A stretch of 7,077 nucleotides of DNA from Oscillospiraceae bacterium (GTDB lineage Bacteria; Bacillota; Clostridia; Oscillospirales; Acutalibacteraceae). The notes beneath the pieces were generated by a model. It saw only the letters and a program-made list of their open reading frames with translations, had not been told where the DNA came from and did not search any database. Within the stretch, counting starts at the first letter, position 1; every line of letters starts with the position of its first letter. Position numbers and translations under genes: made by a program. Positions 1 to 5,815 of the stretch are shown in pieces. Location: contig JAISRF010000042.1 of assembly GCA_031273775.1 (NCBI GenBank), forward strand, positions 1 through 7,077, in the 5' to 3' direction.

Positions 1-639
1 GTGTATTTGATGATTTATCGTCTTTGCAAAGGCTTGGTCTATAAAAAAATAAACAAGCTGCATGAGGAATTATGCGATCCCGAATTGGTTTTTGTGGTGT
101 ATAACATTATTCTGCAAAGCGAAAAATCAAAACATTTCATTAAAATGTTGGAGTTTTCCATTGCTACTACATTGTTTTATTGTGGTTACTATTTAGAGTC
201 GTTGCGATCGTTGGCGCAGATGGATCAAATTTCTCGGATTTCCCCTTTATATCCTGATTACTGTATGATGAGATTTTGGAATAAATTTTATCTTGGAGAT
301 TATCAATTTCTTGAAGCTATTCGCGCTGAAATAAATGATGAGAATTTCAAAAATGAGCTAATTGGCAAAAAATCAATAAGAGTTCAGAACGCTATGGATG
401 CGATTACAGCATACTTAGGCGGGAAACAAGCATTGAGCGAAGAACTGTTTATTTCACTACTTAATAGCACGAACAATACATCTATCAAGGTAATCTATCA
501 GTACCAATTAGCATTAATATCCCTTAAAAACGATGATGTTTCTACAATGATTACTCGTTTTCAATTTGTTAAACAATATGCAAATAAAATTTTCGTACGC
601 AAATTGGCCGAAGAACAACTGAGCAAATGCAACCCTTAA
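1..639 (+). CDS. Hypothetical helical (TPR-like) protein, possibly 5'-truncated
   Basis: The frame is open from the first base (GTG) to a TAA at 637-639, giving 212 residues. Because the window begins here, neither the true start nor a ribosome binding site can be seen, and the N-terminus may be missing. The protein is predicted mostly helical, with alternating hydrophobic and charged residues and paired helices (around residues 35-75, 80-105, 125-150 and 155-205) that resemble a TPR or alpha-solenoid fold, but no signature motif fixes a family. There is no clear membrane segment or signal peptide. The gene is markedly AT-rich (about one third G+C in its first two lines) compared with the roughly half G+C of the MORN gene downstream, suggesting a different origin. 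I do not recognise it and assign no function. Confidence 0.6.
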   Translation: MYLMIYRLCKGLVYKKINKLHEELCDPELVFVVYNIILQSEKSKHFIKMLEFSIATTLFYCGYYLESLRSLAQMDQISRISPLYPDYCMMRFWNKFYLGDYQFLEAIRAEINDENFKNELIGKKSIRVQNAMDAITAYLGGKQALSEELFISLLNSTNNTSIKVIYQYQLALISLKNDDVSTMITRFQFVKQYANKIFVRKLAEEQLSKCNP

Positions 640-650
640 TGGATTTCCAT

Positions 651-737
651 AATTTATTTGAATAAATTTCCCCGCTGCAGAGCGGCGGGGTATTACCGCC
701 GAATTACGAGGGATTCGCCCCAAGGGGCGGGGAATTA
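651..737. repeat. Intergenic REP-like cluster of inverted repeats
   Basis: This spacer contains three back-to-back palindromes. The first is AT-rich, AATTTATT (651-658) against AATAAATT (661-668). The second is CCCCGCTGC (670-678) against GCGGCGGGG (682-690), with one G-U pair and a 3-base loop. The third is CGCCCC (716-721) against GGGGCG (724-729). Near-identical strings CGGGGTATTA (686-695) and CGGGGAATTA (728-737) follow the second and third stems, and GAATTA also occurs at 701-706, so the unit looks internally repetitive. No long T-run follows on either strand, so it is not a clear terminator. It resembles short palindromic repetitive elements scattered between bacterial genes, but only a genome search could show repetition. 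Confidence 0.45.
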
Positions 738-773
738 GACCCAATCGTTTATTAAATAAAAGGAGGCCACCCA

Positions 774-2753
774 ATGAAAATCCAATACTTAATCTCTCTC
801 ATCGTCCTCGCCGTTGCAGCGGCAGCGGCGGTCACGACCTACTTCCTAACATCAAAAAAGGAAATCAAGCCCAAATGGGTCAAGCCGGGAATAGCCACAT
901 TCACTGCGCTGTTCCTCGCCTCCACCGTGTTCCTCTCGGTGGGCGCGGCGACCAATCAGCTCGCCAAACCCAAGGCAATCCCGGTTTTTGACCCCAGTCT
1001 AAATGGTTACATCGAAAATGTGGAAAACACCGAGGGCGGATTCTATACTGGTGAGTTTTCGGGCGGCTATTATCACGGCAAGGGCAAGCTGACCTACAAA
1101 GACGGCTCTATCTATGACGGCGCGTGGAATATGGGTAAGCGCGAGGGGCAAGGCGTATTTATCAGCAATGAGGGTTGGCAGTACGACGGCGTGTGGAAAA
1201 CCGACAAGATGAACGGCGTCGGCACATACACCTTTGCCGACAAATCCACTTATGTGGGAAATTTCAAGGATGATTTGAAATCCGGTCAAGGCAAGCGTAC
1301 CTTTGCCAATGGCGAGGTTTATGACGGCAATTGGGACAATGACCAAATCAACGGGCAGGGCAAATATACATACACCGATGGCTCAGTTTATGACGGCGCG
1401 TGGGCTGATGCCAAATGGAACGGACAAGCTACCTATCAAAGTGCGCTCGGCTGGATATATATCGGCAATTTCGAGAACAATGTCCGCACCGGAAGCGGCA
1501 AATGCGTGTATAAAGACGGCTCAAGCTATGACGGCGAGTGGAAAAACGACCTGCCCAACGGCAAGGGTGTGTACACCGGGACGGACGGCTCGAAATACGA
1601 CGGCGTTTGGGTGGACGGCGTGAAATCCGGCTTTGCTGTGAAGAATTATCCCGACAAATCCACCTATCAGGGCGAATGGTCAAACGATATGCCAAACGGA
1701 AAAGGCACTTTTACCAGCTTTGAGGGTTGGACATACACCGGTCAGTTCAAGGACGGTCTGAAACACGGTCAGGGAAAAATCACCTATAAAGACAAATCCA
1801 CTTATGACGGCGCATGGGTCAGCGATGTGAAGCAAGGCAAAGGCAAACAGACAAATGCTGACGGTTCGGTTTACGACGGCGCGTGGGCGAACAACAAAGA
1901 AAACGGGCAAGGCGTTTTAACCGGCAAGGACGGCTGGAAATACGATGGCGCATTTGTCAATGGTCTGCGGCAAGGGACAGGCACTTTAACCTATTCCGAC
2001 GGCTCAGTTTACACAGGCACATTCCGCGACAATAAAGAGGACGGTCAAGGCAAAATAACCAGCGCCGAGGGCTGGACTTATGACGGCGCGTGGGTGCAGG
2101 GTGTTCGGCAGGGACAGGGCAAGTACACATACAAAAACGGCTCTGTTTACGAGGGCGCGTTTGCCAATAACAAGGAAAACGGCACAGGAACGCACACCGA
2201 TATTGCCGGATGGGTTTATGTCGGCGAATGGAAAGACGGACTGAAACACGGTCAGGGCAAGCTCACATACGCTGACAAATCGGTCTATGAGGGTGGCTGG
2301 CAGTACGACAAAGAGCAAGGCAAGGGCAAGCTGGTCAGCGCCAACGGCTGGAATTATGACGGAGATTGGGAGAATGGTTTGCGGGCGGGTTCGGGCAAAT
2401 ATCTTTACAAAGACGGCTCGACTTATGAGGGCGAATGGAAAAACAATCTGGAAAACGGCACAGGAACTCACATAGACGTTTCCGGCTGGACGTACACGGG
2501 TGAGTGGAAGGATGGTTTAAAGCACGGCAAGGGAAAAATTACCTACAAGGACACGTCCTATTACGACGGCGAATGGCAGAATAATGTCAAGCAGGGTCAG
2601 GGAACACAGACCTATTTCGACGACCAAGGCAAATATTTTGGCACATATGAAGGCGCATTCGCAGCGGATAAGCGCAACGGCACAGGCACATTTACCTATG
2701 CTAATGGGTATACGCAGAGCGGCGAATGGAAGAACGATAATTTTATGGAATAA
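774..2753 (+). CDS. Membrane-anchored MORN-repeat protein
   Basis: This 659-residue protein starts at an ATG seven bases after AGGAGG (761-766). Residues 4-25 and 39-58 are hydrophobic helices separated by a lysine-rich loop (27-37). By the positive-inside rule the loop is cytoplasmic, which would place the rest outside the cell. A linker (about 59-88) leads to 23 uninterrupted 23-residue MORN units (89-617), then one further unit with a small insertion and a partial final unit to the end. The unit consensus is roughly YxGxW-x6-GxGxxxYxDG. MORN repeats form extended beta-hairpin ribbons and in eukaryotes mediate membrane or protein binding; their bacterial role is poorly defined. No enzymatic domain is present, so a scaffold or surface role is only a guess. 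It appears monocistronic, with a spacer of 134 bases before it and a strong terminator after it. Confidence 0.93.
   Translation: MKIQYLISLIVLAVAAAAAVTTYFLTSKKEIKPKWVKPGIATFTALFLASTVFLSVGAATNQLAKPKAIPVFDPSLNGYIENVENTEGGFYTGEFSGGYYHGKGKLTYKDGSIYDGAWNMGKREGQGVFISNEGWQYDGVWKTDKMNGVGTYTFADKSTYVGNFKDDLKSGQGKRTFANGEVYDGNWDNDQINGQGKYTYTDGSVYDGAWADAKWNGQATYQSALGWIYIGNFENNVRTGSGKCVYKDGSSYDGEWKNDLPNGKGVYTGTDGSKYDGVWVDGVKSGFAVKNYPDKSTYQGEWSNDMPNGKGTFTSFEGWTYTGQFKDGLKHGQGKITYKDKSTYDGAWVSDVKQGKGKQTNADGSVYDGAWANNKENGQGVLTGKDGWKYDGAFVNGLRQGTGTLTYSDGSVYTGTFRDNKEDGQGKITSAEGWTYDGAWVQGVRQGQGKYTYKNGSVYEGAFANNKENGTGTHTDIAGWVYVGEWKDGLKHGQGKLTYADKSVYEGGWQYDKEQGKGKLVSANGWNYDGDWENGLRAGSGKYLYKDGSTYEGEWKNNLENGTGTHIDVSGWTYTGEWKDGLKHGKGKITYKDTSYYDGEWQNNVKQGQGTQTYFDDQGKYFGTYEGAFAADKRNGTGTFTYANGYTQSGEWKNDNFME
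1038..2624 (+). repeat. Coding tandem array of 23 MORN units (69-bp period) with higher-order repeats
   Basis: The array consists of 23 exact-length 69-bp units with no indels. Units begin with Ser-x-Tyr (S-type) or Trp-x-Tyr (W-type). From unit 14 to unit 23 the two types alternate strictly, giving a 138-bp period. Units 16-19 (2073-2348) match units 20-23 (2349-2624) one to one in sequence type, for example ENGTGTHTDIAG against ENGTGTHIDVSG and KDGLKHGQGK against KDGLKHGKGK. This suggests duplication of a four-unit, 276-bp block. The same KDGLKHG unit also occurs as unit 11. The pattern points to growth by recombination between repeats, followed by divergence. Confidence 0.9.
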
Positions 2754-2764
2754 TCGCTAAACAA

Positions 2765-2810
2765 CCGCCGCCCGTGTGTAAAAGCCGGGCGGCGGCTTGC
2801 TTTATTTTTT
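2765..2810 (+). terminator. Intrinsic terminator after the MORN gene
   Basis: CCGCCGCCCG (2765-2774) pairs perfectly with CGGGCGGCGG (2786-2795). The 10-bp GC-only stem has an 11-base loop and is followed by CTTGCTTTATTTTTT. It sits 12 bases after the MORN stop codon and separates that gene from the WYL regulator. Confidence 0.92.
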
Positions 2811-2856
2811 GAAAACTGCGCTATTGATTTTGAAATTGCGGAGAAGGTGAAAATAT

Positions 2857-3831
2857 ATGGCTAATATGAAATTGAAACTTCTATACCTTGCCGACATACT
2901 CCGGCGCGAAACGGACGAGGAAAATCCCCTTTCGGTTTCCGACCTTATAAAAAAACTTGCGAAATGTGGCATATCCTCCAACCGAAAAACGCTGTATGAG
3001 GACATTGAGGTTCTCAAAGAATACGGTATGGATATTTACACAAGCAAAGATGCCGGAGCCGCTAATATGTATCACCTTGCCAGCCGGGATTTTGAGTTGC
3101 CGGAATTAAAATTGCTGGTTGACACAATACAGTTTTCACAGTTTGTAACGCCGACAAAAAGCAAGGAACTGATTCACAAGCTGTCGGGGCTTTCAAGCGT
3201 TCATCAGGCGGGGCAGCTTGAACGCTCTGTCATTATTACCGACACGCTAAAGAGCTTTAACGAGAGCATTTATTATACGATTGATGCCATTCATAACGCG
3301 ATATTGCAGGAAAAGAAAATATCTTTCAAATACTTCAACCACACCACAGACAAAAAGAAAAGCTATCGAAATGATGGCAAGCCCTACATCGTCAGCCCAT
3401 ACACGATGGCATGTTCCAACAACAATTATTACCTGATTGCATTTCACGAAAAGTATGACGATTACTCTCAATTCAGAATCGACCGCATGGAGAAAATCGC
3501 TATAACGGACGAGCCGCGCAGGGAGCTTCCCAAAAGCTTTCACATGGAAAAATATGTCCAAAAGGTCTTTTCCATGTACAACGGCGAGTTGAAAGAGATT
3601 AAAATGCTTTTTGACAATTCCCTCATTAACGCGGCGGTTGACCGTTTCGGCAAAAAGGCACAGCTTACAAGGGTTGATGATGAGCACTTCGCGGTCAAGG
3701 CGACCCTTTCCATAAGCCCTACCTTCTTCTCATGGCTGTTTCAATTTGGGGATAAAGTGAAGCTGTTAGCGCCGCAGGACGTGAAAGACGAGTTAAAAGC
3801 CCATACTGAAAGATTCATGAGCAACCTATAA
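2857..3831 (+). CDS. WYL-domain transcriptional regulator (DeoR/YafY-like)
   Basis: This 324-residue protein starts at an ATG preceded by GAGAAGGTG (2841-2849). The N-terminal part (about 5-75) is a winged helix-turn-helix, with a probable recognition helix around RKTLYEDIEVLKEYG (43-57). The middle region (about 142-215) matches the WYL domain: VSPYTMACSNNNYYLIAF (179-196) and FRIDRM (206-211) occupy the usual positions, with the Trp of the name-giving motif replaced (YYL, 191-193). The C-terminal part (about 246-322) fits the WCX extension. WYL domains sense ligands, in some cases nucleic acids or nucleotides, and several family members control phage-defence operons. The length is normal for the family. 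The gene follows a terminator, so it probably has its own promoter, although I could not identify one. The perfect palindrome starting 28 bases after its stop is a possible binding site for it or for the XRE protein. Confidence 0.92.
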   Translation: MANMKLKLLYLADILRRETDEENPLSVSDLIKKLAKCGISSNRKTLYEDIEVLKEYGMDIYTSKDAGAANMYHLASRDFELPELKLLVDTIQFSQFVTPTKSKELIHKLSGLSSVHQAGQLERSVIITDTLKSFNESIYYTIDAIHNAILQEKKISFKYFNHTTDKKKSYRNDGKPYIVSPYTMACSNNNYYLIAFHEKYDDYSQFRIDRMEKIAITDEPRRELPKSFHMEKYVQKVFSMYNGELKEIKMLFDNSLINAAVDRFGKKAQLTRVDDEHFAVKATLSISPTFFSWLFQFGDKVKLLAPQDVKDELKAHTERFMSNL

Positions 3832-3858
3832 AAAGCAAGCAAACAAGCGAATTTTAGC

Positions 3859-3900
3859 AGCACAGGAGGGTGTCCTTGATTTTGGACACCCTCCTGTGCT
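3859..3900. promoter_or_regulatory. Perfect 17-bp inverted repeat, candidate operator
   Basis: AGCACAGGAGGGTGTCC (3859-3875) and its exact reverse complement GGACACCCTCCTGTGCT (3884-3900) flank an 8-base centre, TTGATTTT. The right arm fills most of the -35/-10 spacer of the promoter reading into the XRE gene, and the -35 lies in the centre, so a dimeric repressor bound here would block that promoter. Autoregulation by the XRE protein is the simplest reading; control by the WYL protein encoded just upstream is the alternative. No T-run follows the right arm, so it is unlikely to be a terminator. Confidence 0.6.
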
Positions 3901-3905
3901 ATACT
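3876..3905 (+). promoter_or_regulatory. Sigma-A-type promoter for the XRE/ImmA unit
   Basis: TTGATT (3876-3881, four of six consensus positions) is followed after 18 bases by TATACT (3900-3905, five of six). The predicted RNA would begin around 3912, leaving a short leader before the XRE start at 3948. The elements are interlocked with the 17-bp inverted repeat, so the promoter is probably repressible. Confidence 0.6.
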
Positions 3906-3947
3906 ATGTTCGTGGGAAAACGAATCACGGAGGAGGCTTGTGAAAAG

Positions 3948-4304
3948 ATGGAAACATTCGGCGCGTTTTTGAAAGCACAACGAAAACAGCGGGAAATCAC
4001 AGTGCGGCTTATGGCTGAATTGGTGGGAATAGCGGTAGGCTCGTATTGCGATATTGAATCAAACAGGAACTACCCGCCCGAAAAGAAAATCCTTGAAAAA
4101 ATAATCGAAGTGCTGCGCTTGTCGGAAGCCGACCGGCAAACCTTTTATGACTTTGCCGGAAAAGCGCGGTCTGCCGCCCCGCCCGATTTGCCGGAATATA
4201 TCAACGAAAATCAAGTGGTGCGCTTCGCCCTCCGTGTGGCGAAAGAAAAAGCCAGCGATGAGGACTGGCATAAATTTATAAGTGACCTTGAAAGGAAGGA
4301 GTAA
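3948..4304 (+). CDS. XRE-family helix-turn-helix regulator
   Basis: This 118-residue protein carries an N-terminal XRE/Cro-type helix-turn-helix over residues 5-62 (FGAFLKAQRKQREITVRLMA, then the turn and recognition region ending near ESNRNYPPEKK), where Ile-Glu-Ser-Asn-Arg is a typical segment. The C-terminal 50 residues are helical and charged. The frame opens further upstream, at a GTG at 3870, but that codon lies inside the inverted repeat and upstream of the likely transcription start. The ATG at 3948, preceded by GGAGGAGG (3929-3936, spacing 11), is therefore preferred. The stop codon is four bases before the peptidase ATG, indicating translational coupling. XRE regulators paired with ImmA-type peptidases usually repress element or prophage genes and are inactivated by their partner. 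That partnership is inferred here from gene order and family. Confidence 0.88.
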   Translation: METFGAFLKAQRKQREITVRLMAELVGIAVGSYCDIESNRNYPPEKKILEKIIEVLRLSEADRQTFYDFAGKARSAAPPDLPEYINENQVVRFALRVAKEKASDEDWHKFISDLERKE

Positions 4305-4308
4305 AACA

Positions 4309-5085
4309 ATGCTGGAACTGCAAACAAGCTATACATTCTCCGGGGTGCCGTACCTCACTTATGACGTGCTTGAAGATTACGCTGAAAAGCTGGTCGCCGA
4401 TTTTGCGCCGGAGCGTTTGCGCAAGCCCGGTCAGTTGGATGTTGACAGGCTGATTGAGTTTTATATCGGATTATCCGTGGAGTATCACCGCATTTGTTAT
4501 GACCGTAAGGTTCTCGGCATGACTGCTTTTAATGACGGGTGCATTGATGTTGCCAACGAACAAACAGGGATGCCGGAATCGTTGCCCGTCAGAGAGGGAA
4601 CGATTGTAATCGACACCTCTCTCAGCGCTAAACGGAATCTTCCCCGTTTGCGCTTTACAATGGTTCACGAAGGAGCCGGCCATTGGCTGCTGCACCGCAA
4701 AGCCTTTTCAACAGAGAACGCCTTTGGTCCTGCGGGAATCTATGAAAACCAATATCTCGCCGCCAAAGAGGGGCGGTATGATTACAGCCGCTCAAAAAAA
4801 GAAAAGACCGACATTGACCGTATGGAGCGGCAAGCCGATTTTCTGGCGGCGGCAGTCCTCATGCCCCGCCCCGCGCTGCGGGAGGTTTACCGTGACTTTT
4901 TCAAATTTTATTATGACAAGCCCCGCCGCATTGTCCGCGGGACAAGCGTTTTAGATGATTGCTATGCCGTGCAGTTGCCCGAATACACCGCAAATATTTT
5001 CAATGTTTCCAAACGCGCGGCCTTAATCCGGCTGGAAAAGCTGACTGCAATTGTGGACAAAGGGTGGCCGCGGCACTGCCGATAA
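4309..5085 (+). CDS. ImmA/IrrE-family metallopeptidase with HEGAGH motif
   Basis: This 258-residue protein starts at an ATG seven bases after GGAAGGAG (4294-4301). The in-frame codon at 4282 lies within the XRE gene and lacks a site of its own. The family core is visible: LPRLRFTMVHEGAGHWLLH (residues 111-129), followed by MERQADFLAAAVLMP (172-186), which matches the conserved Glu-(x)n-Ala-(x)n-Phe-Ala-(x)n-Leu-Met-Pro segment carrying a probable third zinc ligand (Glu173). The usual HEXXH is replaced by His120-Glu-Gly-Ala-Gly-His125, one residue longer. The frame is otherwise intact, so this is a codon insertion rather than a frameshift. Characterised ImmA cleaves or inactivates the repressor encoded next to it to release element genes. 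By analogy the substrate here would be the XRE protein, but activity with the altered motif is unproven. Confidence 0.88.
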   Translation: MLELQTSYTFSGVPYLTYDVLEDYAEKLVADFAPERLRKPGQLDVDRLIEFYIGLSVEYHRICYDRKVLGMTAFNDGCIDVANEQTGMPESLPVREGTIVIDTSLSAKRNLPRLRFTMVHEGAGHWLLHRKAFSTENAFGPAGIYENQYLAAKEGRYDYSRSKKEKTDIDRMERQADFLAAAVLMPRPALREVYRDFFKFYYDKPRRIVRGTSVLDDCYAVQLPEYTANIFNVSKRAALIRLEKLTAIVDKGWPRHCR

Positions 5086-5100
5086 AACCACCCCTTTTTT
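5062..5100 (+). terminator. Intrinsic terminator overlapping the end of the peptidase gene
   Basis: GGGTGG (5062-5067) pairs with CCACCC (5088-5093), and after one C comes a run of six T (5095-5100). The loop is 20 bases and can fold further. The left arm is within the last codons of the peptidase gene. The stem is only 6 bp, so efficiency may be moderate and some read-through into the zinc-ribbon gene is possible. Confidence 0.6.
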
Positions 5101-5153
5101 ACCTTTATGCTCGTGATAAAACGAACAAAATCAACAAAAACAGAGGGTTCACT

Positions 5154-5453
5154 ATGAATCAGATTGTAACCGAAACAGAAGAAATGAAATACTGTTTTGT
5201 ATTCTACGGACACGCTCCGGGCATTATGATGGCGCGTGTGGCATATCGCCGTTGCGGAAAGCCTGAACTGCGCGTGCTTCATGAGCGAAAGGTCATAAAC
5301 TGCCCGCATTGCTCAAAACCGTTTACGGATATTGACAAGGACGCAAAAGTGGAGTTATACCGCTATCCGGCGCGAAACCGAGTGCGCTGTCAGGTCTATC
5401 CGATATGCCAAAACTGCGGAAACGAGGTCGGGATGATTTTATTGACGCAATAA
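5154..5453 (+). CDS. Small zinc-ribbon protein of unknown function
   Basis: This 99-residue protein starts at an ATG six bases after GAGGG (5143-5147). The frame is open back to 4959, but that part overlaps the peptidase gene in another frame and has no ribosome binding site. Two CxxC knuckles (Cys50-Pro-His-Cys53 and Cys85-Gln-Asn-Cys88), 31 residues apart, suggest a single zinc ribbon; Cys79 is an extra cysteine close by. The first 45 residues (KYCFVFYGH, then ARVAYRRCGKPELRVLHERK) are beta-rich and unrecognised. Such small ribbon proteins are frequent in Firmicutes mobile elements, usually without a known role. It follows the peptidase terminator by about 50 bases, so it may depend on read-through or on a promoter I cannot identify. 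Confidence 0.75.
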   Translation: MNQIVTETEEMKYCFVFYGHAPGIMMARVAYRRCGKPELRVLHERKVINCPHCSKPFTDIDKDAKVELYRYPARNRVRCQVYPICQNCGNEVGMILLTQ

Positions 5454-5480
5454 TATAGCGATTTCTCAAAACTGAATAAT

Positions 5481-5764
5481 ATCGCCCATCGCCAGCAATG
5501 GCGGTTAAACTGCACCGTCACGGAATCTGAAAACCGCGTCTGGAAAAGTCGGCTGAATCAGCCAAAGACGCATTGACAACGAGTGTGGAGGCAGTGGATA
5601 GGGGCATCCGTTAGTTCGCATACTTGGCGCAAGCGGGCAGGTATCTTTTCAAATTGGTGATTCCAGAAATCACCCATACCGAGTCTGCAATAACCGAAAG
5701 GTTATTCTGCCTGCAAGTCCGGCAAACGGCAACTTTTGTGTTGCTGTTTTTGCCGGGCTTTTTT
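5481..5764 (+). ncRNA. Candidate structured RNA of about 280-310 nt ending in an intrinsic terminator
   Basis: No credible gene lies between 5454 and 5852, but regular stem-loops do. ATCGCCA (5488-5494) pairs with TGGCGGT (5499-5505) around a GCAA tetraloop, with one wobble. GCGTC (5536-5540) pairs with GACGC (5567-5571), enclosing GGCTG (5551-5555) paired with CAGCC (5559-5563). GGTGATT (5656-5662) pairs with AATCACC (5668-5674). AATAACC (5689-5695) pairs with GGTTATT (5700-5706) around a GAAA tetraloop. A strong terminator at 5719-5764 closes the run. GNRA loops on perfect stems are typical of selected RNA folds. I do not recognise the RNA: the hallmarks of RNase P, tmRNA, SRP RNA and common riboswitches are absent. 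The 5' end is uncertain and no clear promoter was found. It could be an independent RNA or the leader of the sigma-like gene. Confidence 0.45.
5719..5764 (+). terminator. Strong intrinsic terminator (terminator 1 of a tandem pair)
   Basis: CCGGCAAACGGCAAC (5719-5733) pairs with GTTGCTGTTTTTGCCGG (5740-5756). This gives 15 pairs, including one G-U, with a 2-base bulge and a 6-base loop, followed by GC and six T (5759-5764). It ends the candidate structured RNA. Its right arm is nearly repeated at 5819-5833, in the left arm of the next terminator. Confidence 0.88.
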
Positions 5765-5766
5765 GT

Positions 5767-5803
5767 ATGGAAAAGTATTTGGCAAAGCCGAATGGTTTTC
5801 CAT
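5767..5803. repeat. 37-bp near-perfect inverted repeat between the two terminators
   Basis: ATGGAAAA (5767-5774) pairs with TTTTCCAT (5796-5803), and ATTTGGC (5777-5783) pairs with GCCGAAT (5787-5793). These leave a 2x2 internal mismatch and a 3-base loop. It lacks a terminal T-run, so it is either an RNA stem separating the two terminators or a protein-binding palindrome. Confidence 0.6.
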
Positions 5804-5815
5804 TATGCACGATAT

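Noticed and set aside
514..774. Open frame on the - strand, 86 residues
   Set aside because: It overlaps gene 1 and the palindromic spacer, has a biased low-complexity translation caused by the GC hairpins, and has no supported ribosome binding site.
999..2475. Several open frames on both strands inside the MORN gene
   Set aside because: They are by-products of a 69-bp repeat, which is divisible by three and so keeps other frames free of stops. Their translations are repetitive and lack start signals.
1038..2624. Periodic repeats considered as a CRISPR or non-coding satellite array
   Set aside because: There is no constant repeat with unique spacers, and the period encodes a standard 23-residue MORN unit in an uninterrupted frame.
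3859..3900. The 17-bp inverted repeat as terminator of the WYL gene
   Set aside because: The right arm is followed by ATACTATG rather than a T-run, and promoter elements overlap it.
3870..3947. Upstream GTG start for the XRE protein
   Set aside because: The codon lies inside the palindrome, before the predicted transcription start, while the ATG at 3948 has GGAGGAGG upstream and gives a normal XRE N-terminus.
4959..5153. Upstream extension of the zinc-ribbon protein into the peptidase gene
   Set aside because: It overlaps the peptidase in another frame and has no ribosome binding site, whereas the ATG at 5154 has GAGGG at good spacing.
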